Source of the DNA: Klebsormidium nitens
Taxonomy: Eukaryota; Streptophyta; Klebsormidiophyceae; Klebsormidiales; Klebsormidiaceae
Assembly (NCBI GenBank): GCA_000708835.1
Contig: DF237089.1
Coordinates: 3,118 to 67,117, forward strand
Reading direction: 5' to 3'
Length of the DNA: 64,000 bases
The position numbers and the translations under genes are program-made. Every line of letters begins with the position of its first letter. Within the stretch, counting starts at the first letter, position 1. Below are positions 11,401-24,400 of the stretch, piece by piece. The notes under the pieces were generated by a model. The model was given only the letters and a program-made list of their open reading frames with translations. It ran no database searches and was not told where the DNA came from.

Positions 11401-13026
11401 AGGGGCCAGGGCCCCGGGTCCTGACCAAGGATTCCGTACGGACTGTACGGACACTGGCGCTGCCGGCTCTGCAAGACCTGCCAAGACGTACACGGTACAC
11501 TATCCTACTACACTGGCAGTGCGAAGAGTCCAAGACCGCCGAAGACCGCAGGGCAGTGTGGACTCATATCGATTTCGTCGGCTCATGAACCGGACGGTCG
11601 GCTTGTTGTCGTCTACCGTATGTACACCTCGTTTCTAGCTACCATACCTCGATTCTACGTCGGCTTTCGGCCGACGCCCCTCGGTTGAGACGGCCGGGGC
11701 ATTCTGTCAGTGCCACGTGTCGAACACTATGATCGAGTGGCTGAGCCCGCAGTGCGCGCCGCGATAATTTTGACGTTACCTACCGGTGGCATGCATGGAA
11801 AGTACGGTCGGAATGATCGGAAGAACGTCCCGGTTTGAAAATCCGGTCACCTGTCAAAACGTGCGCGCACGCGGTCGAAATCGAACGAACACTCCGGCTC
11901 GTAGGTCGAACACTCTGGAAGGGGGTGTCCAGATAGTGTCGGACCCGGCTGCATAACTCCGGGGGCTGAAGAGGACCGTGAAGATAGTGGTAAAGCCACC
12001 CGGTCGATACAATGAAATGCCACGTGGCACAGGCACTTCATCTTGGTGCAGTCTTTCCGGGGGCCGGGCAAGGTTCAATAATCTTTTGCGTGCATCGTTG
12101 TCAGAAATTAAATGGGCATTCGATACGCGATCTTCAAAACTCCTGGGAGCGCCGACGATGGGTGACGGCATGACGACGTCGGACCCAGCGGTGCCGACAT
12201 CAGCAATTGATGTGGATCCATATATAATGGGCCGGGGCCGCCTGTTATGGGTTATGTTTGGAGTCTGGAGTCGGACTCTAGATTAAATCATTGATAGCTC
12301 AGACACTGGACGTGGCGGGGCCACGGCCGTGATATACCGGTATGTTGATCCAGCTAGCTCCGGCCTACTCCGAACATTCTGGTCGGTGAACTCCAACTCG
12401 TCCAGTACAGCAGCCTCGTACTTCAAACATACATCAGACTGTTGAATGCTATTGTCACCAGATAACTTCAGTTTTGTGGTCCAGAATCGCGGCTGGCCTA
12501 GAATCCGAAGTGGCCTCCCAATTATGTTTCTTTGACAACGATCTTCTAGCACCACTGTACTCTCCGCAGCGCTGATGCGTGAGGACGTACCACACTGTTG
12601 TGTCAAGCGAGCGGCGGATTGGTCTGCAAAGTGCACTGTGTGAGCTACACTGGTGCTGCTTCTTGCATTTCCTCCCAGCGCCTGCCTCGCTTCTGAATGC
12701 TCACTGCTCACAGACACTGTCAGAAGGTGGCAACGCCGGAGCGCCATGCTCCTTTGATAGGCAGTGCACACGCGGCTCTTCAACAACCAGACTCTAGCTG
12801 ATTCTTCTTTTTCTTCCATTCTGTGCAAAACTGCCACGCTTTTAGTGTGGCCTCACTACCACTGAAAGCTAACAACGGGCGCAGCTCTCAATGACTTAGT
12901 CCTACCACTGTACAATAGCCTGCCGCTGGTATCATTTAACGTTGTCCAAGTGCTGGCGCAAGTTTCCTCACCGGACGTCCTAGCACTGGTGCATCTTCCC
13001 TCACCAGACGTCCGCCGCCCAGTGCT

Positions 13027-16000
13027 ATGGCATTCGGCGGCGGTCCAAAGCCCGGGGAGCCGGTCGTCGGGTGGTGCGACCTGGGCTTTGCGGTGATGAC
13101 GCCCGGGTGGAAGGAGAAGCAGGTGCTGACGTCACTCACCGGGTTCGCGCGGGCAGGGAAGGTGCTGGGGGTCCTGGGGCCATCGGGGTCGGGGAAGGTG
13201 AGCTTGCGTGCGGGGCAGAGCTGAGAGACTGGTGTGAGACATGTTGTCATGTTACAGAGCGTGCTGCCAGTGGTGAAAGTGCGTTCTGGACAAAAGTGCT
13301 AGCTTGTGTGAAAGCTGGGCTAAGTTTGGGGTCTGTGCCTGTGAGTGAGCACAAATATCCTCAGTACAAAACCCCCTCCTAAGGTCCCCTGTGACAGTGA
13401 ACAAGCCAGATGATTGAACGTTGGTGTAAACGGGCAAGTGAAACCTTTGATCTGCATGCGCTAGCTCAGCCAGTCCTTTTGGGGGGGTTGAGCTGAGGGT
13501 TAGCTGGTGGGGAGGGCTTGTTCGGTGGTCTGATTGGAAGCCTGACGGAGACGCAAATGTGACATTTCCTCTGTAAGGGCCGTTGCCAGGACACGATGTT
13601 GGGGGCGTGGCGCAGAATTGGGGGCTAAATTTGCAGCGACACAGACCCGCATGAACTTGCAACCCCTGGTCGTCAGCAAACATCACTCAAACATCAGTCC
13701 CTGTGCTTGGGAAATGCTTGAAGCAGGGGTAGGGATTTGAATGGGGTAAGGCACACTCATTGCCAACCCCCCGGTCCCCCGGTCTACTTTTCTGGACTTG
13801 TTTCCGCACCCTAAATTACAACAGCCGGGAGGGCCAGAAAATTCTGCCATTGGAGAATATTCTGATTCCTGGACGCCCCGATGAATCCTCAACTCCTTTT
13901 CCGCAGAGTACGTTCCTGAGCCTGCTCGCCGGTCAGCTGGGCTGCGGCCGTATCACATCGGGGGAGGTCCGGAGCGCAATCGACGGTCAGGAGGACAGCG
14001 ACATGCTCATGTACCTGGTGCCGCAGGAGGACTGCCTGCAGGCCCACCTGACCGTGCGCGAGCTGCTGACCTACAGGTTGGGGGGGGATGTCACACCAAA
14101 TTCAGGGTTCTAGTGCGGTGGAGATGCGCATGCAGTTGTTGTGTTGACATCTGGCCTCAATTCGTGTGTCGATCTGGAACTGATCTGGACCATCCAAGAA
14201 TCGAGAGGTGGGGGGCTGCTACTGCATGTTTGGCGCGTACTTTGAAGTCTTTAGTGTGGCTGAGATTGGCGCATGCAACCGTTTCAGGTTGATCTGGTGG
14301 TAAAGCTGGTGTCAAACTGCTGGAGATTCAGTGTCGATTTTAGTTGTTCTGACCGATTGAGAAGTGCCGACCAATACGTAGATCAGGATGCGTCAGGCCC
14401 CTCGTGAGTAGACAAAGTTGTTTGGTTGTTCGACACAAACAAACATTGACGTCCAAGGCCCTGCGTATGGTGATGAGCGCTTAAATGACGACAGTAAATT
14501 TGTGATTTGAGCCTAGATAATTGAACATTTTTAAAGATTTTCCGCTTGTTTTGGAAAGCGTATGGGCGCACCGTTCTGGTTTGAAGTGGCGTGTTACATC
14601 AACAGCAAGTTGGGGCCAGAAGCGGCGCAGCTTTTAATTGTTAATTTAAACCCCGGAGTCTGGATTATTGCCAAGGACACGTATAGTGTGGATCTGCGGG
14701 TTCGTGAAAAGGAGCCGCGTTAGCCTTTACGTCTCAATCCCATTCTGGGGATGCGTTGGACGGTCAATCGAAGTCAATTCCACTAAAAACTTTCCTATGA
14801 TTATCTCTATGGCACTTCTTACAGAATCTCGAATACTTGGAGCCACAACTTATCTCTGCGTCTTGCGTTTCGCTCCCCTGAACGGGTTACTTGTACTCGG
14901 CCTGAATTACCTCAAACGAATGAGTGACCCATTAAGCTCGTCGGTGCTCAATTCCCCACCCCGTGGCGTACTTCTTCAAGGGACGCCAAAACGACGTCAT
15001 GCTGACGTTGTTCCAAATCCGATTCCCCCAGCGCCCGGTTACAGCTCCCGAGGGCGCGCCCCAAAGTCATTGCCGCCCGCGTGGAGGCGACAATCGACGC
15101 CGTCGGCTTGACCAAGGTTGCGCGCTCGCGCATTGGTGGAGTGGCCGGAACCAGCGGCGGGGCACCCCGGGGGATCTCGGGGGGGGAGCGGAAGCGGCTC
15201 GCCATCGCTGGGGCGCTGCTGTCAGAGCGCCCGGTGCTGCTTCTGGACGAGGTAAGTAGATTCTCACAAACTTAGCTGGAGTCTGATACACTTGGGTCGA
15301 CCCCTCAGTCTGCTCCCCGGGGGGTCAGCAAGCTCGCTCTTCATTGCTTAACTAACCAGAATTCAATGACGTTGGGCGGACTCCCGCTGTCCTTCTTTTG
15401 GACAAGGTCAGCGAGCTTTTGGTTTTTGTTGATATGCCAGCACCAATTCTTTGAAAAGAATCTCCAAGGACGAGGAGAGTGCGCCGTTTCGCAAGTGGGT
15501 CTGCGGACATGGAAATCATCTCGGGAAGTCTGCACAACCGACAGTCCGGAACCCGTTTGCCTGTTGCCGGGGCCAGATTCAGGTTGTCGAACTGTACTCG
15601 TTGTGAGTCCCAAAACAGGAACGAACTATAGTCGACTCTCTCAAACTTGACCAGTGATGAACGTCTTTTCCGTTTCTCTCTGATGGAGCCTTTCAATCAG
15701 CTTCAGTGTACCGCTTTCTGCCCTCTAGTTTCCGACATGCCACGCAGCCGCCGCCGTGTTTGATCATTCGACTGCCTCTAAGCCACAAAGCACACTGTGC
15801 ACATTTGCACGATGTACGTGACAACGGAACCGTTGAGCCCGGTGCAAGCCTGTCTGCTTCTTTTGGTGCAGCGCTTCCCTACTTCACCCGCTCGATCCTG
15901 CGCACTCCTTAACGTCCGGCCCGGATTGCTCTACCCGTTTCGAGTCGTAAAGCCGTCGTATGCATATTTACGCAGACAATCGACCCCATTTCCCCCCGAG

Positions 16001-19000
16001 CAAGTGTCTCAGCCAGCTTCGAGATCCCGCCATTGCCTGTCCTGACATGCTTCTGAAGATCCGCATCCCGTGCCGGCGACGTCCCTGAACCTTCGAGTGG
16101 ATAGTCTCCATAGCATTAGTCGAAGCAACCAGACAATCAGACCCTTTCACCTCGTTTTTCCCTATCTGTTAGCTCCTGCCCTGACTCACATTTGGACGTC
16201 CGCGTCCCACGCAGCCGACGTCCGGGCTGGACGCCACGACCGCGGCCAAGATCCTGGCGCTGTGTTCGGACATCGCGGCGCGCCACGCATGCGCCGTCGT
16301 GCTAACGGTCCACCAGCCGCGCCGGTCCGCCTTCGAGCAGCTGGACGACGTGCTCCTCCTCTCGCATGGAAGGTCAGCCTCTAAACTAATGTCATCCAAT
16401 AAGGGGATTAGTGAATCATTATTGAAAAACAATGGGCCACAACGGTTTTGAAATCTGCTGCTAACCCGAAGCCGTAACCCGGTCCAGTGAAACACAATTT
16501 GAATGAACGAGCTTAGGTTGAACTGGTTGCCAATGGAAGTTGAACTACAAGGAGGCAGAACGACCGGCAAGCTACTCGCTCAGATTACCCGCTTGGTTAG
16601 AGCTTAGAGGGGACCGCTCGCACAGTAAGCACTTAGAAGAAGCGCTGCACGAGAGTGAACCTGGGCCGGCAGTACCTGAAATTCGATAAGACGAGCAAGA
16701 TTGGCTGACGCTGGAGGGGCTGAAAATCAAGCTTTCTCTTTGACAAAACACAAATCAACCTCGAAGCATTGATTTTCTCGAACATGCTGGAAATGGCCTT
16801 CAAGCCAGCCTTGAAAAGATGGAGAATTCAGAGCTCTGTGCTAAAGTAACCTGGTTCCGCCCGGCCGCGCAGGACGGTCTACTTCGGCGCGCGCGGGGAG
16901 GCCCTGTCGGACTACTTGCAGTTCCACCTTCTCCTCCCGCCGGAGCTGGTCGTCTCTTCCAATCGAGCCAACCTGCTTCTTGATCTGGTGGAGAACTACG
17001 AAACCGGGGCTTCCACCGCAGTCGAGACAGCGGATTCCGCTGCCCTGGAGGAGCCGGACTCGCCAGGTTCGCAGGAGCGGACGATGCTCGCAGCGAATCG
17101 CACGAGCGAGAGCTCCGACTTTGAGGAGGAGAGCGGCCCGCTGGACTTTGGTTCGGAGGCCTCTGCGGACGCCTCGTTCGTTGATCGAGACGGTGAGCGG
17201 ACGGTTCAGCGTACGAATGACTGGCAGTTGGCAATCGGAAGCGGTCCGTACGATTCTTGTGAGTTTTGAAGTATGCTGAGCGGGAGGTTTGCATGGAAGC
17301 GACTGAATTTGGGTATGCTCAGCCGGCTGATCGCAGGCGAGAATCCAGACCTGGGTGAGTGGGGATGTGTGCGCCTTGACAGGCTTACAGGCTTACAGGC
17401 ACCAATCCGTCTCGTTTTATATGATCCTTCAGCATTCGAGGATAGCATGCCGTTTGCTTTTGATTTCTATAATGTGTGCGTAGAATTTAAGGCCCCGTCC
17501 AAGAAAGAACGAGATTGCCCCCGATCCAAGAAACTTTCGCTTTTGCTTCTGAGAAACGAGAGGCCAATCCCACGTAACATTAGTGTCACCAACCGTCTTG
17601 ATTAGCCGGTCGAATCCGAAACCCTCTCAATCTCAATTGTTCGATCATCTTTTCCGGCTCTACTTTGGGCTCTCGCATCCAAACCACCGCATCTCGGCGC
17701 GCTCCCCACATTGCAATCCTCGGCTCCTCAATCCACTCAGATTTTCCTCTCGCAATTTATTTTTACCCGTTGTACGGTTTTTGCTCCCTGCAGGCCCCAT
17801 GCTCCGCCGCTCCTCCAGCTTCGACACCAACAAGCACCTGCTCGCGACCGGTACCTTCCCCCGGGCGGACCTGGTCGCCGCCCACGAGTCCTCCGCCGGG
17901 CACGCCGCCGCCCTCAAAGTAGCCGGGGACTTGCCCCACGTGTGGACCCCGGGCTCTAACGAGTCAACCTTCAGCCTGCGCAGCGCAAAAATCCTGGCGG
18001 CCCGGAGCATGCGCGCGGACCTATGGAGCGACCCCACGTGGCTTGTCACCATGATCGCGCACTCCAACATCGTGCTGCTCGTGGTCGGGACGCTCTTCTG
18101 GCACGTGGTGAGCGGGATGGAGCCGGTGCAGCGCGCGAACGCACGCGCACAATGCCCGCCCCACTAGAAATATCAGGAACAGATTGGAGCAAGCTTCAGC
18201 CTCCATTTTCCGTTTATCAAGCGCCAATTCTCACGTCATGATACCGGCGAAGTTGCGTCGGCGAAAAGACGAAGGAAAATCTCTTCTTGGATGATTCAGA
18301 TCGTCTGTTCACAACTAAGTACATACACCCTCTAAGCTCCAAGTTGTAGATCGGGAATAGTCGAGAAGCGCCAACCTTCTTCTAAATCCTCCGTACTTGG
18401 GTGGTGCAAGTTCACTTAATCTTCGAAAGAATGGAGCGCCAAAGCGGAGAAAGGATGTTAAAGTATTCGGCTGGTCACCCAACCGCCCCAAAACCACCCC
18501 GCTCCGTATGCTTCCATCCGTTTTTGAATCAGTCACCTTGAGGAAACTCCATACTCTGCCTGGTTTTGATGAGCGCTTGGAGTCTTACATTTTGTGGTTT
18601 TGACTGCCGTCTTCCCCTTTCCCACTGCAATGTAGCTTCGATCCAAGGAGACTTTCTAAGATTCTGTACGAGGAAATTCTCGATTCTTGGTACCTCCAAT
18701 CACACGTTTGACACGTTTCTCACAATGGTGCGTCCGTCGCCTCTTGGCAGCCGTCGACCCTGGGTGGCGTCAGCATCGCGGCGGCGGCGCTGCTGCTCGT
18801 CCTCACGTTCGGCGCGTCATTCACGTGGCATCGAACAGAGCGCGCGGTCCAAATGATTACAACATTCCAGGTGGGTCGCGAGAATGAATAATGCAAGAAG
18901 AAAGATGAGATAGAAACTAAAAACGCAGTTATGCACAGCTGAGCAAAATTCTAACAGTGTTGTGGATGGTAATCGCTTATACAACGGCCGGCAATTGGCA

Positions 19001-21096
19001 CAATAGAGCCGAAGCAACAGAAGACAGGGAAGCAAAATCGTAGACAAAAATGAGTCACGGTTTCAAAAGAAGGAAAGAAACGGATGATAAACACGGGCGC
19101 ATTTCATCTTTCTGATCCAAGATGCAGACTGAAATGCAGGTGGTCTGTGTTTGTCCCCGTTCACAGCTTCGGACGCTTGAAAGGCCCCGTACGCAGCGCC
19201 AATGTTGCTTGCTACATGATCCTTCTCGATCCAATTCCAGTCATGGAATTTCGCATCGTATGGCCGTCATTCCCAGAAGAATTTTCGCGCGCCCCCCCTG
19301 TAAAACCCTAGAATCCTGACCATTCCCGCAGGCTGAGCACGCCAACGGCCTCTACGCACCCGCGTCGCTCGCGCTCGCGCGCACCGTGTACGACGAGCTC
19401 ATCACCGCGGTCGCCCACGTGCCACCCTACCTGTACTACTACTGGCTGGTCGGCCTGCGCGCGAGCACGAGCGCATACCTGACATTCATCTTCGTCATCT
19501 GGGTCTCCATGAGCACTTTCAACCTGTGGACTGTGACGTTGGCGTTCGTCAGCGGGAGGGACTGGCTGGCCACGCTGATCAACACGTCGCTGCTCGGAGC
19601 GTGGACACTCACGGCCGGTTTCCTCGTAACCTCTAGCCAGATACCCGTCTGTGAGTGACCGCTACTGGTAACCTTTTCTTGAGGTTTTCCCGCTCAATTC
19701 GTCGCCGTAGCTTTGACCGTTTGGAGGTTCTCTCGAGATGAATATCAACTACGTCGCGGTTGTTTCGGTTGGTTGGTGAGCCTCTCAAGATTGACCAGTA
19801 CTTTTTCGCGTTGCCCCACCGACTGATCGGTGAGTACTGAGAGCCTGCGAAGGCAGCCGATATCTCGCAAAATACCTCTTCTCCAGGGTCCATATTCTTT
19901 AGATTTCGAAACAGCTATTTGGCTTGTATGCTCTGATGGGCAACAATTGGCGGGAGATAAGCCATGTCTTTCCATGACTCACTTAAATCTGCTCATTGAA
20001 GCATACAAAACACAGCCGCATTCCTTGACACACCAATATCGAAAAGGGTCTTTGCTCAAGAACGCAATGACGTTTGACAGTTCTCGTAAGAGGGCGTCGG
20101 CCTTTGCTTTTTTCATCTTAAAACAGAGCCCCTCCGTGAGCGAATTGGGCAAGGACCAAGCGTGCGTCGCCCTGACTTGTCTGTCGAGGAAAGAACGGCC
20201 GTTAACACCGTGTACGGGGGCCCCGCATTCTGGGCGCTCAAGAAAACGCCTTTCCAGCTGTCCCGTCATCTTTCGGGAGGGCCTTAACAGCATTGGATCA
20301 TCCGCGCCACTCACCTCCCACGGACGTCCAAATTTCGCAGGGTGGCGGTGGCTCAACTACGTGAACCCTGTCCGGTACGCCGGACATGCGCTGGTTCTGA
20401 ACCAGTATGCGGACATGGGGCCCGTGTCCGACTGCCTCGACTCGCAGCGCGTGCCCGCGCTTGTGGACGGCACCCTGGTGCGCGGTGAGCAGCCCCCGGT
20501 GGTCGCCCTTTACCTTCCACCCGACTCCAGTGGGCGTCTTGATGTAGCTTAAGGGGCAATACCTCTTAAATTTCAGAACAAGATCTGGTAATCTCTCCTC
20601 CAACTTTCTAGGGGTCCTTTCTCCAACTATGCTCTCCTTCATTTCCAAAGATTCTACCCGCTCTGATATCCTCGCCTTTGGCCACTTTTACTATAATCAA
20701 CTCCTTTCATCCTTGTCATGCGTCTCTTTTGGGCCAATGTCTGGTACTTAACCGTCAAAGTGTAGAATCTAGGATCTTGAGCCAATATCCAATCCTGAGA
20801 CTCCGTGCCTTCCAGCCTGCCCCGACGGCCTGCAAATTGTGACGGCGCTCGGCATGAAGCGCACAGTGCTGTGGAACGTGGGCATCGTGGTCGCCATCAA
20901 CCTCGTGTCGCGCGCCGTTTTCTTTGCCGCGCTCGCGATGCGCGGCTACGTCACCTCCTCCAACCGGCACACCATGGCGACGGCGGCCGCGACCGCGCGC
21001 AGGGTGAGCAGTTCGTTGGAGAACTGGACGGAGGTAGAGCTTGTGTGCCTCCTTCCAAGAGGTTCTCGTGGATCTTACAAGTGGTTTAGTTTTTAG
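13027..21096 (+). CDS. ABCG-family half transporter (NBD-TMD)
   Basis: Exons: 13027-13197, 13907-14076, 15032-15251, 16215-16372, 16873-17192, 17794-18107, 18751-18870, 19332-19650, 20341-20484 and 20816 onward. The domain order NBD then TMD is the ABCG (WBC) half-transporter layout, which dimerises to move lipids or hydrophobic compounds across a membrane. Walker A is GPSGSGKS (51-58) split by an intron, followed by YSARLQLP, the signature ISGGERKR (162-169), Walker B VLLLDE, PTSGLD and VHQP (His about 220). The TMD has the family's WWRWLNYVNPVRYAGHALVLNQ block. An acidic Ser-rich linker lies near 235-310. If exon 10 reads through, it stops at 21096 (738 aa). If its GTGAGC at 21004 is used, it joins the lipoxygenase-like exon at 21463 in phase 0. 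The start ATG at 13027 is the only one close enough to the NBD; an upstream coding exon is not excluded. Confidence 0.9.
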
Positions 21097-21220
21097 CCTG
21101 CTCGGAATCCGGGCTTCGCTTGCAACATACTGAGAGGGGACGTACAGGTCCACTCGGAGTAAGTTGGATACAAAATCTATTACAGTTTGATACAATGCGC
21201 GCTTGATCCTCGTCTCTTCT

Positions 21221-21228
21221 TATAAAAG
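21221..21228 (+). promoter_or_regulatory. TATA-like box upstream of the lipoxygenase-like gene
   Basis: TATAAAAG lies 125 bases after the read-through stop of the ABCG gene and about 214 bases before the ATG at 21442. It supports a separate promoter for the downstream gene, against an ABCG-LOX fusion, but it also lies inside the intron of the fused model. It is a sequence match only. Confidence 0.4.
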
Positions 21229-21441
21229 CTACAACTCACGCTTCTGCATGCAAACTCGCAGAGCGAGACCCTCTGACAAATCCTTCCCTCTTCATAACTT
21301 TCACAGACCTGGCGGACTTATGAGGGCTACCACCTTGACAGCGACTGATTGGCGGTCTAATGGTTTCTTTCTAATCGAGAAACCGCCGTCCGTGAACGCC
21401 CAAACTTAGCTCACACTTGTACCAGATTGCAAATTCCTGTT

Positions 21442-24400
21442 ATGTATTCCTTTCAGAAGACGTCGGAAGGACTTACAGAGACCTCCGGCAGCTCCCCGGG
21501 GCCCCGCAACGACGACGTCGAGCGGGCTTTGCCGCCAAGGGGCTCTCAACCGGTTGCTACGAAGACAGCGCGCCGCCCCGGGGCTCTCACCCGAGCGCTC
21601 ACCCGGATGCTGCCGACGAGCCAGGCCGCTTTTCTCCTTCTGGGCATCCTCAAACTCGCAATCGTCGTCGCTTTCTCCGCCTATTTTTTCCGAGAAGTCG
21701 CCCCGGAAGAGTCCCCGAAGTATGGATGGGCAACCGGGACAAAGAGCTCGTACCCGGCCCTGTACGGGTACGTTGAAGCGAGCACCCTTACTGTGGACGA
21801 CGTCCTGGAGTACGACAGGTACAGGGTGGAAGTGGTCGCACCTCACGTGAAGCTCTGGAACACGCTATTCCCCCGAGTAGAGCCGCCCATCTACCGCGCG
21901 GAAAACGACTCCCTTGGGCCCGACAAGGAGCTCGGGTCGTTTCAGGTCAGTTTTCTGGCTGGTGATCCCTTCTTACTGTGGTAGAGAAGCAATCCGGCCA
22001 AGGTGAGACCAGTCCAAAAGTACTCTCAGAATGAGAAGGCGATTCACATTCCTCCAACAGATTGAAGGGCTGAATTCGGAGGCAGGTTGAAGGGTCGGAA
22101 TGAAAAACGGCGTCCCACAGAGCACTGAATTCAGGCCAAGCCATTCGCCGCAAATGTCAAAGATGCTGTAGATCTCTCCACCATCTTTCCTCAATCACTT
22201 TCATCCGATGGTAGGAGAGCTTTTGAAGGCCTGATGCGCGCGTTTCTCGTCAGTCTTCGAATCTACTTTCTCGCTCCAGATCCTTTTTAATGTGTCAGGG
22301 GAAATGATCTGCCGATGAAACGTTGAGATCGTTCCGGTCACCTATCGGGCGGCCAGTCAAGCACTGCCACGTGGCAGGCCACAATATGCAGATGCCGTTT
22401 GCTGCCACAGCCAGCGGGTGACGTCACGGGTGCGAAACTTGGCCACCACCGCTAGCCAGCGTCGCGCCCACATAGGTATCTCCTATCAATCGGTTATGAT
22501 TTTGTTACACGCTCTTTCTTTCAGGAACTGTTCCAAGTCTTTCCCCGGGGATACGACATCGGGCCCCAAGACCCGGGAGCTCAGATGAAGGTAAGAGTTC
22601 TCGCTTCCTGTTTCGAATGGAAACTTGACCCCACGTGGAGTCAGAAAGTATCGAAGGAAAATGGTTTGACTGTTTGTACACACTTTTGGGCCCGCAAAGA
22701 GTGCGGGTTTAGACTGGAATGCAAGCAGTCACGCCTTATGCGAAAAGACCTAGAACTACATTCAAAGTGACCCTGGTGCATGAAAGCTCGACCACCGAGT
22801 TCACGGGGGTGGTCCTTTCAAAAACTGCTCGGTCCAAACGGGTTGCAGCCATAATTTTTGTCTTATTAAACCCTCAGTAGAAGGGCGCGAGGCGCTCAAA
22901 TCACTAGACGCTACCACATGAACACTTGCCTTAATGCTTAGTTCCCTTCGTGCTTCCTTCGTCTCTCAAAGTAAGTGCTTCATAAACCCACGGTTACCGA
23001 TCAGGCGGTTGCAAGAATCATGACTGTCGATTCCCTCTCTTCGCGCAGTGGTTCATGAACGACACCGGGGATGGCGCGCTGCTCCTTCGCATCATGCAGA
23101 TGTCGGGGGACGACCAGTGCTTCTCCCGGCTGACGACTTTGCCCCCGGTAGACAGTTTCCCGGTCGCCACATCAACTGGCGTGCAGGTGTTCCTGCAGCA
23201 GACCCTGCGGACCACCTGGGGCAATGCTCCAACCACTCTGGAGCAAGCTCTCAGCGCTGTGAGCCCCTCCGGAATCTACTAATGCTCTCACGAAGGCTTG
23301 GTGATGTTTGATTGCAATTATGTTGGCCAATCGTTTTGGAAGCAGCATGGCGGCTCTTTAAATCGTGAAACCTTCGCACTTCATATCGTATGTGTTCCTC
23401 ATGAGTACGTCTCGAAGCAGATTTATGTCATTTGTGTCATTAAGTTGAGATATGTATCCGGACCACGTTCCAATGAGGCCCAATTTTCTTGAACCACGGT
23501 CGAGTCACCTGATCTGGCAGAGTTTGAGATTGACGGTGACTCAAGGATTTCCTGACAAGCATCCGCTATTGTTCACTTTCACGGGACCCCAAAAGTAGCT
23601 TAAGATTCTGCGTGCCCTGCGTTAGAATCATATCATCAATTGGAATCGGCAAAAATGCGCAAAGATGTCTGCACGATGACGGAAGAGAAGGTCGCAGGCG
23701 GTAGACAATACGGCACTCGGAATTGGCTTGGAGTCAGTCACCCGTCGACTTCGGTTGCTTTACAAGATAAGATTGCTGCAAACATCTGCTATTCTCCTGG
23801 TGCTCCGTTTTACAACGGTTTCTTGTGGGTCTGCTTGACAACTCTAATTGGGGGGCTTTGAAAGTCGTCACCCAATGACGGTCTGATCATGACAGAGAGT
23901 TTCAGGGAAGGTAGCGGATTCCAACGCTCAAAAGTTCGAACTCCATCCGATGCAGGGTCGTTTGTACATGGCGAACTACTGGTTCCTGGAGAACGTCGAG
24001 CACGACATCGGCTACACGACCCACGCCCCCAAGATCCTCTTCTATCTGCTCGACTCCGGAGAGCTGGTCACCGTGGCCATCCAGCTGGGGCAAAACCCGA
24101 GGTGGGTTTGCTCGAAAGCCTGCGCTTTGGCTTTCTTACCCATTCAAACCCCATTCTTCCCAACTTACTGGGGTTGGCCGGTTTACAGGAGGAAGATCTT
24201 CCTCGGATGCTCGGCGGTTACTCCCCTCTCCTAGCTAGGTAATGTAGGTAATCTGAGGAGAGTCCATTTTGGCGTTGAAGGGTAGGGGCGCTTTGATGTT
24301 TGGGTATAATCTGACACTATCCAGGGCCATTTCGAAACATCTTTACAAAGGATGAGTATTGAATGCGATGGTTGAGGACCTTTAGGACCGGCCAAGACGG

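Larger units (their letters stand above)
9331..13026. other. Divergent intergenic region (PhoD / ABCG), repeat-rich
   Basis: About 3.7 kb between two divergently transcribed genes. I see no convincing exon. It carries a foldback repeat (10.5-10.8 kb), a stretch dense in GTAC and ACCGGT (10.3-11.1 kb), a long GC-rich hairpin (11.3-11.4 kb), a short hairpin with a 7-bp stem and 5-base loop (11658-11676), and a TATATAA at 12221-12227. The longest open frame (minus strand, 12283-12837) has no recognisable content. The density of inverted repeats suggests old non-autonomous transposon debris. Promoters for both genes should lie at its two ends. Confidence 0.5.

Noticed and set aside
12283-12837. 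184-codon open frame on the minus strand in the PhoD-ABCG spacer
   Set aside because: No recognisable motif; the composition is that of translated non-coding DNA, and repeats surround it.
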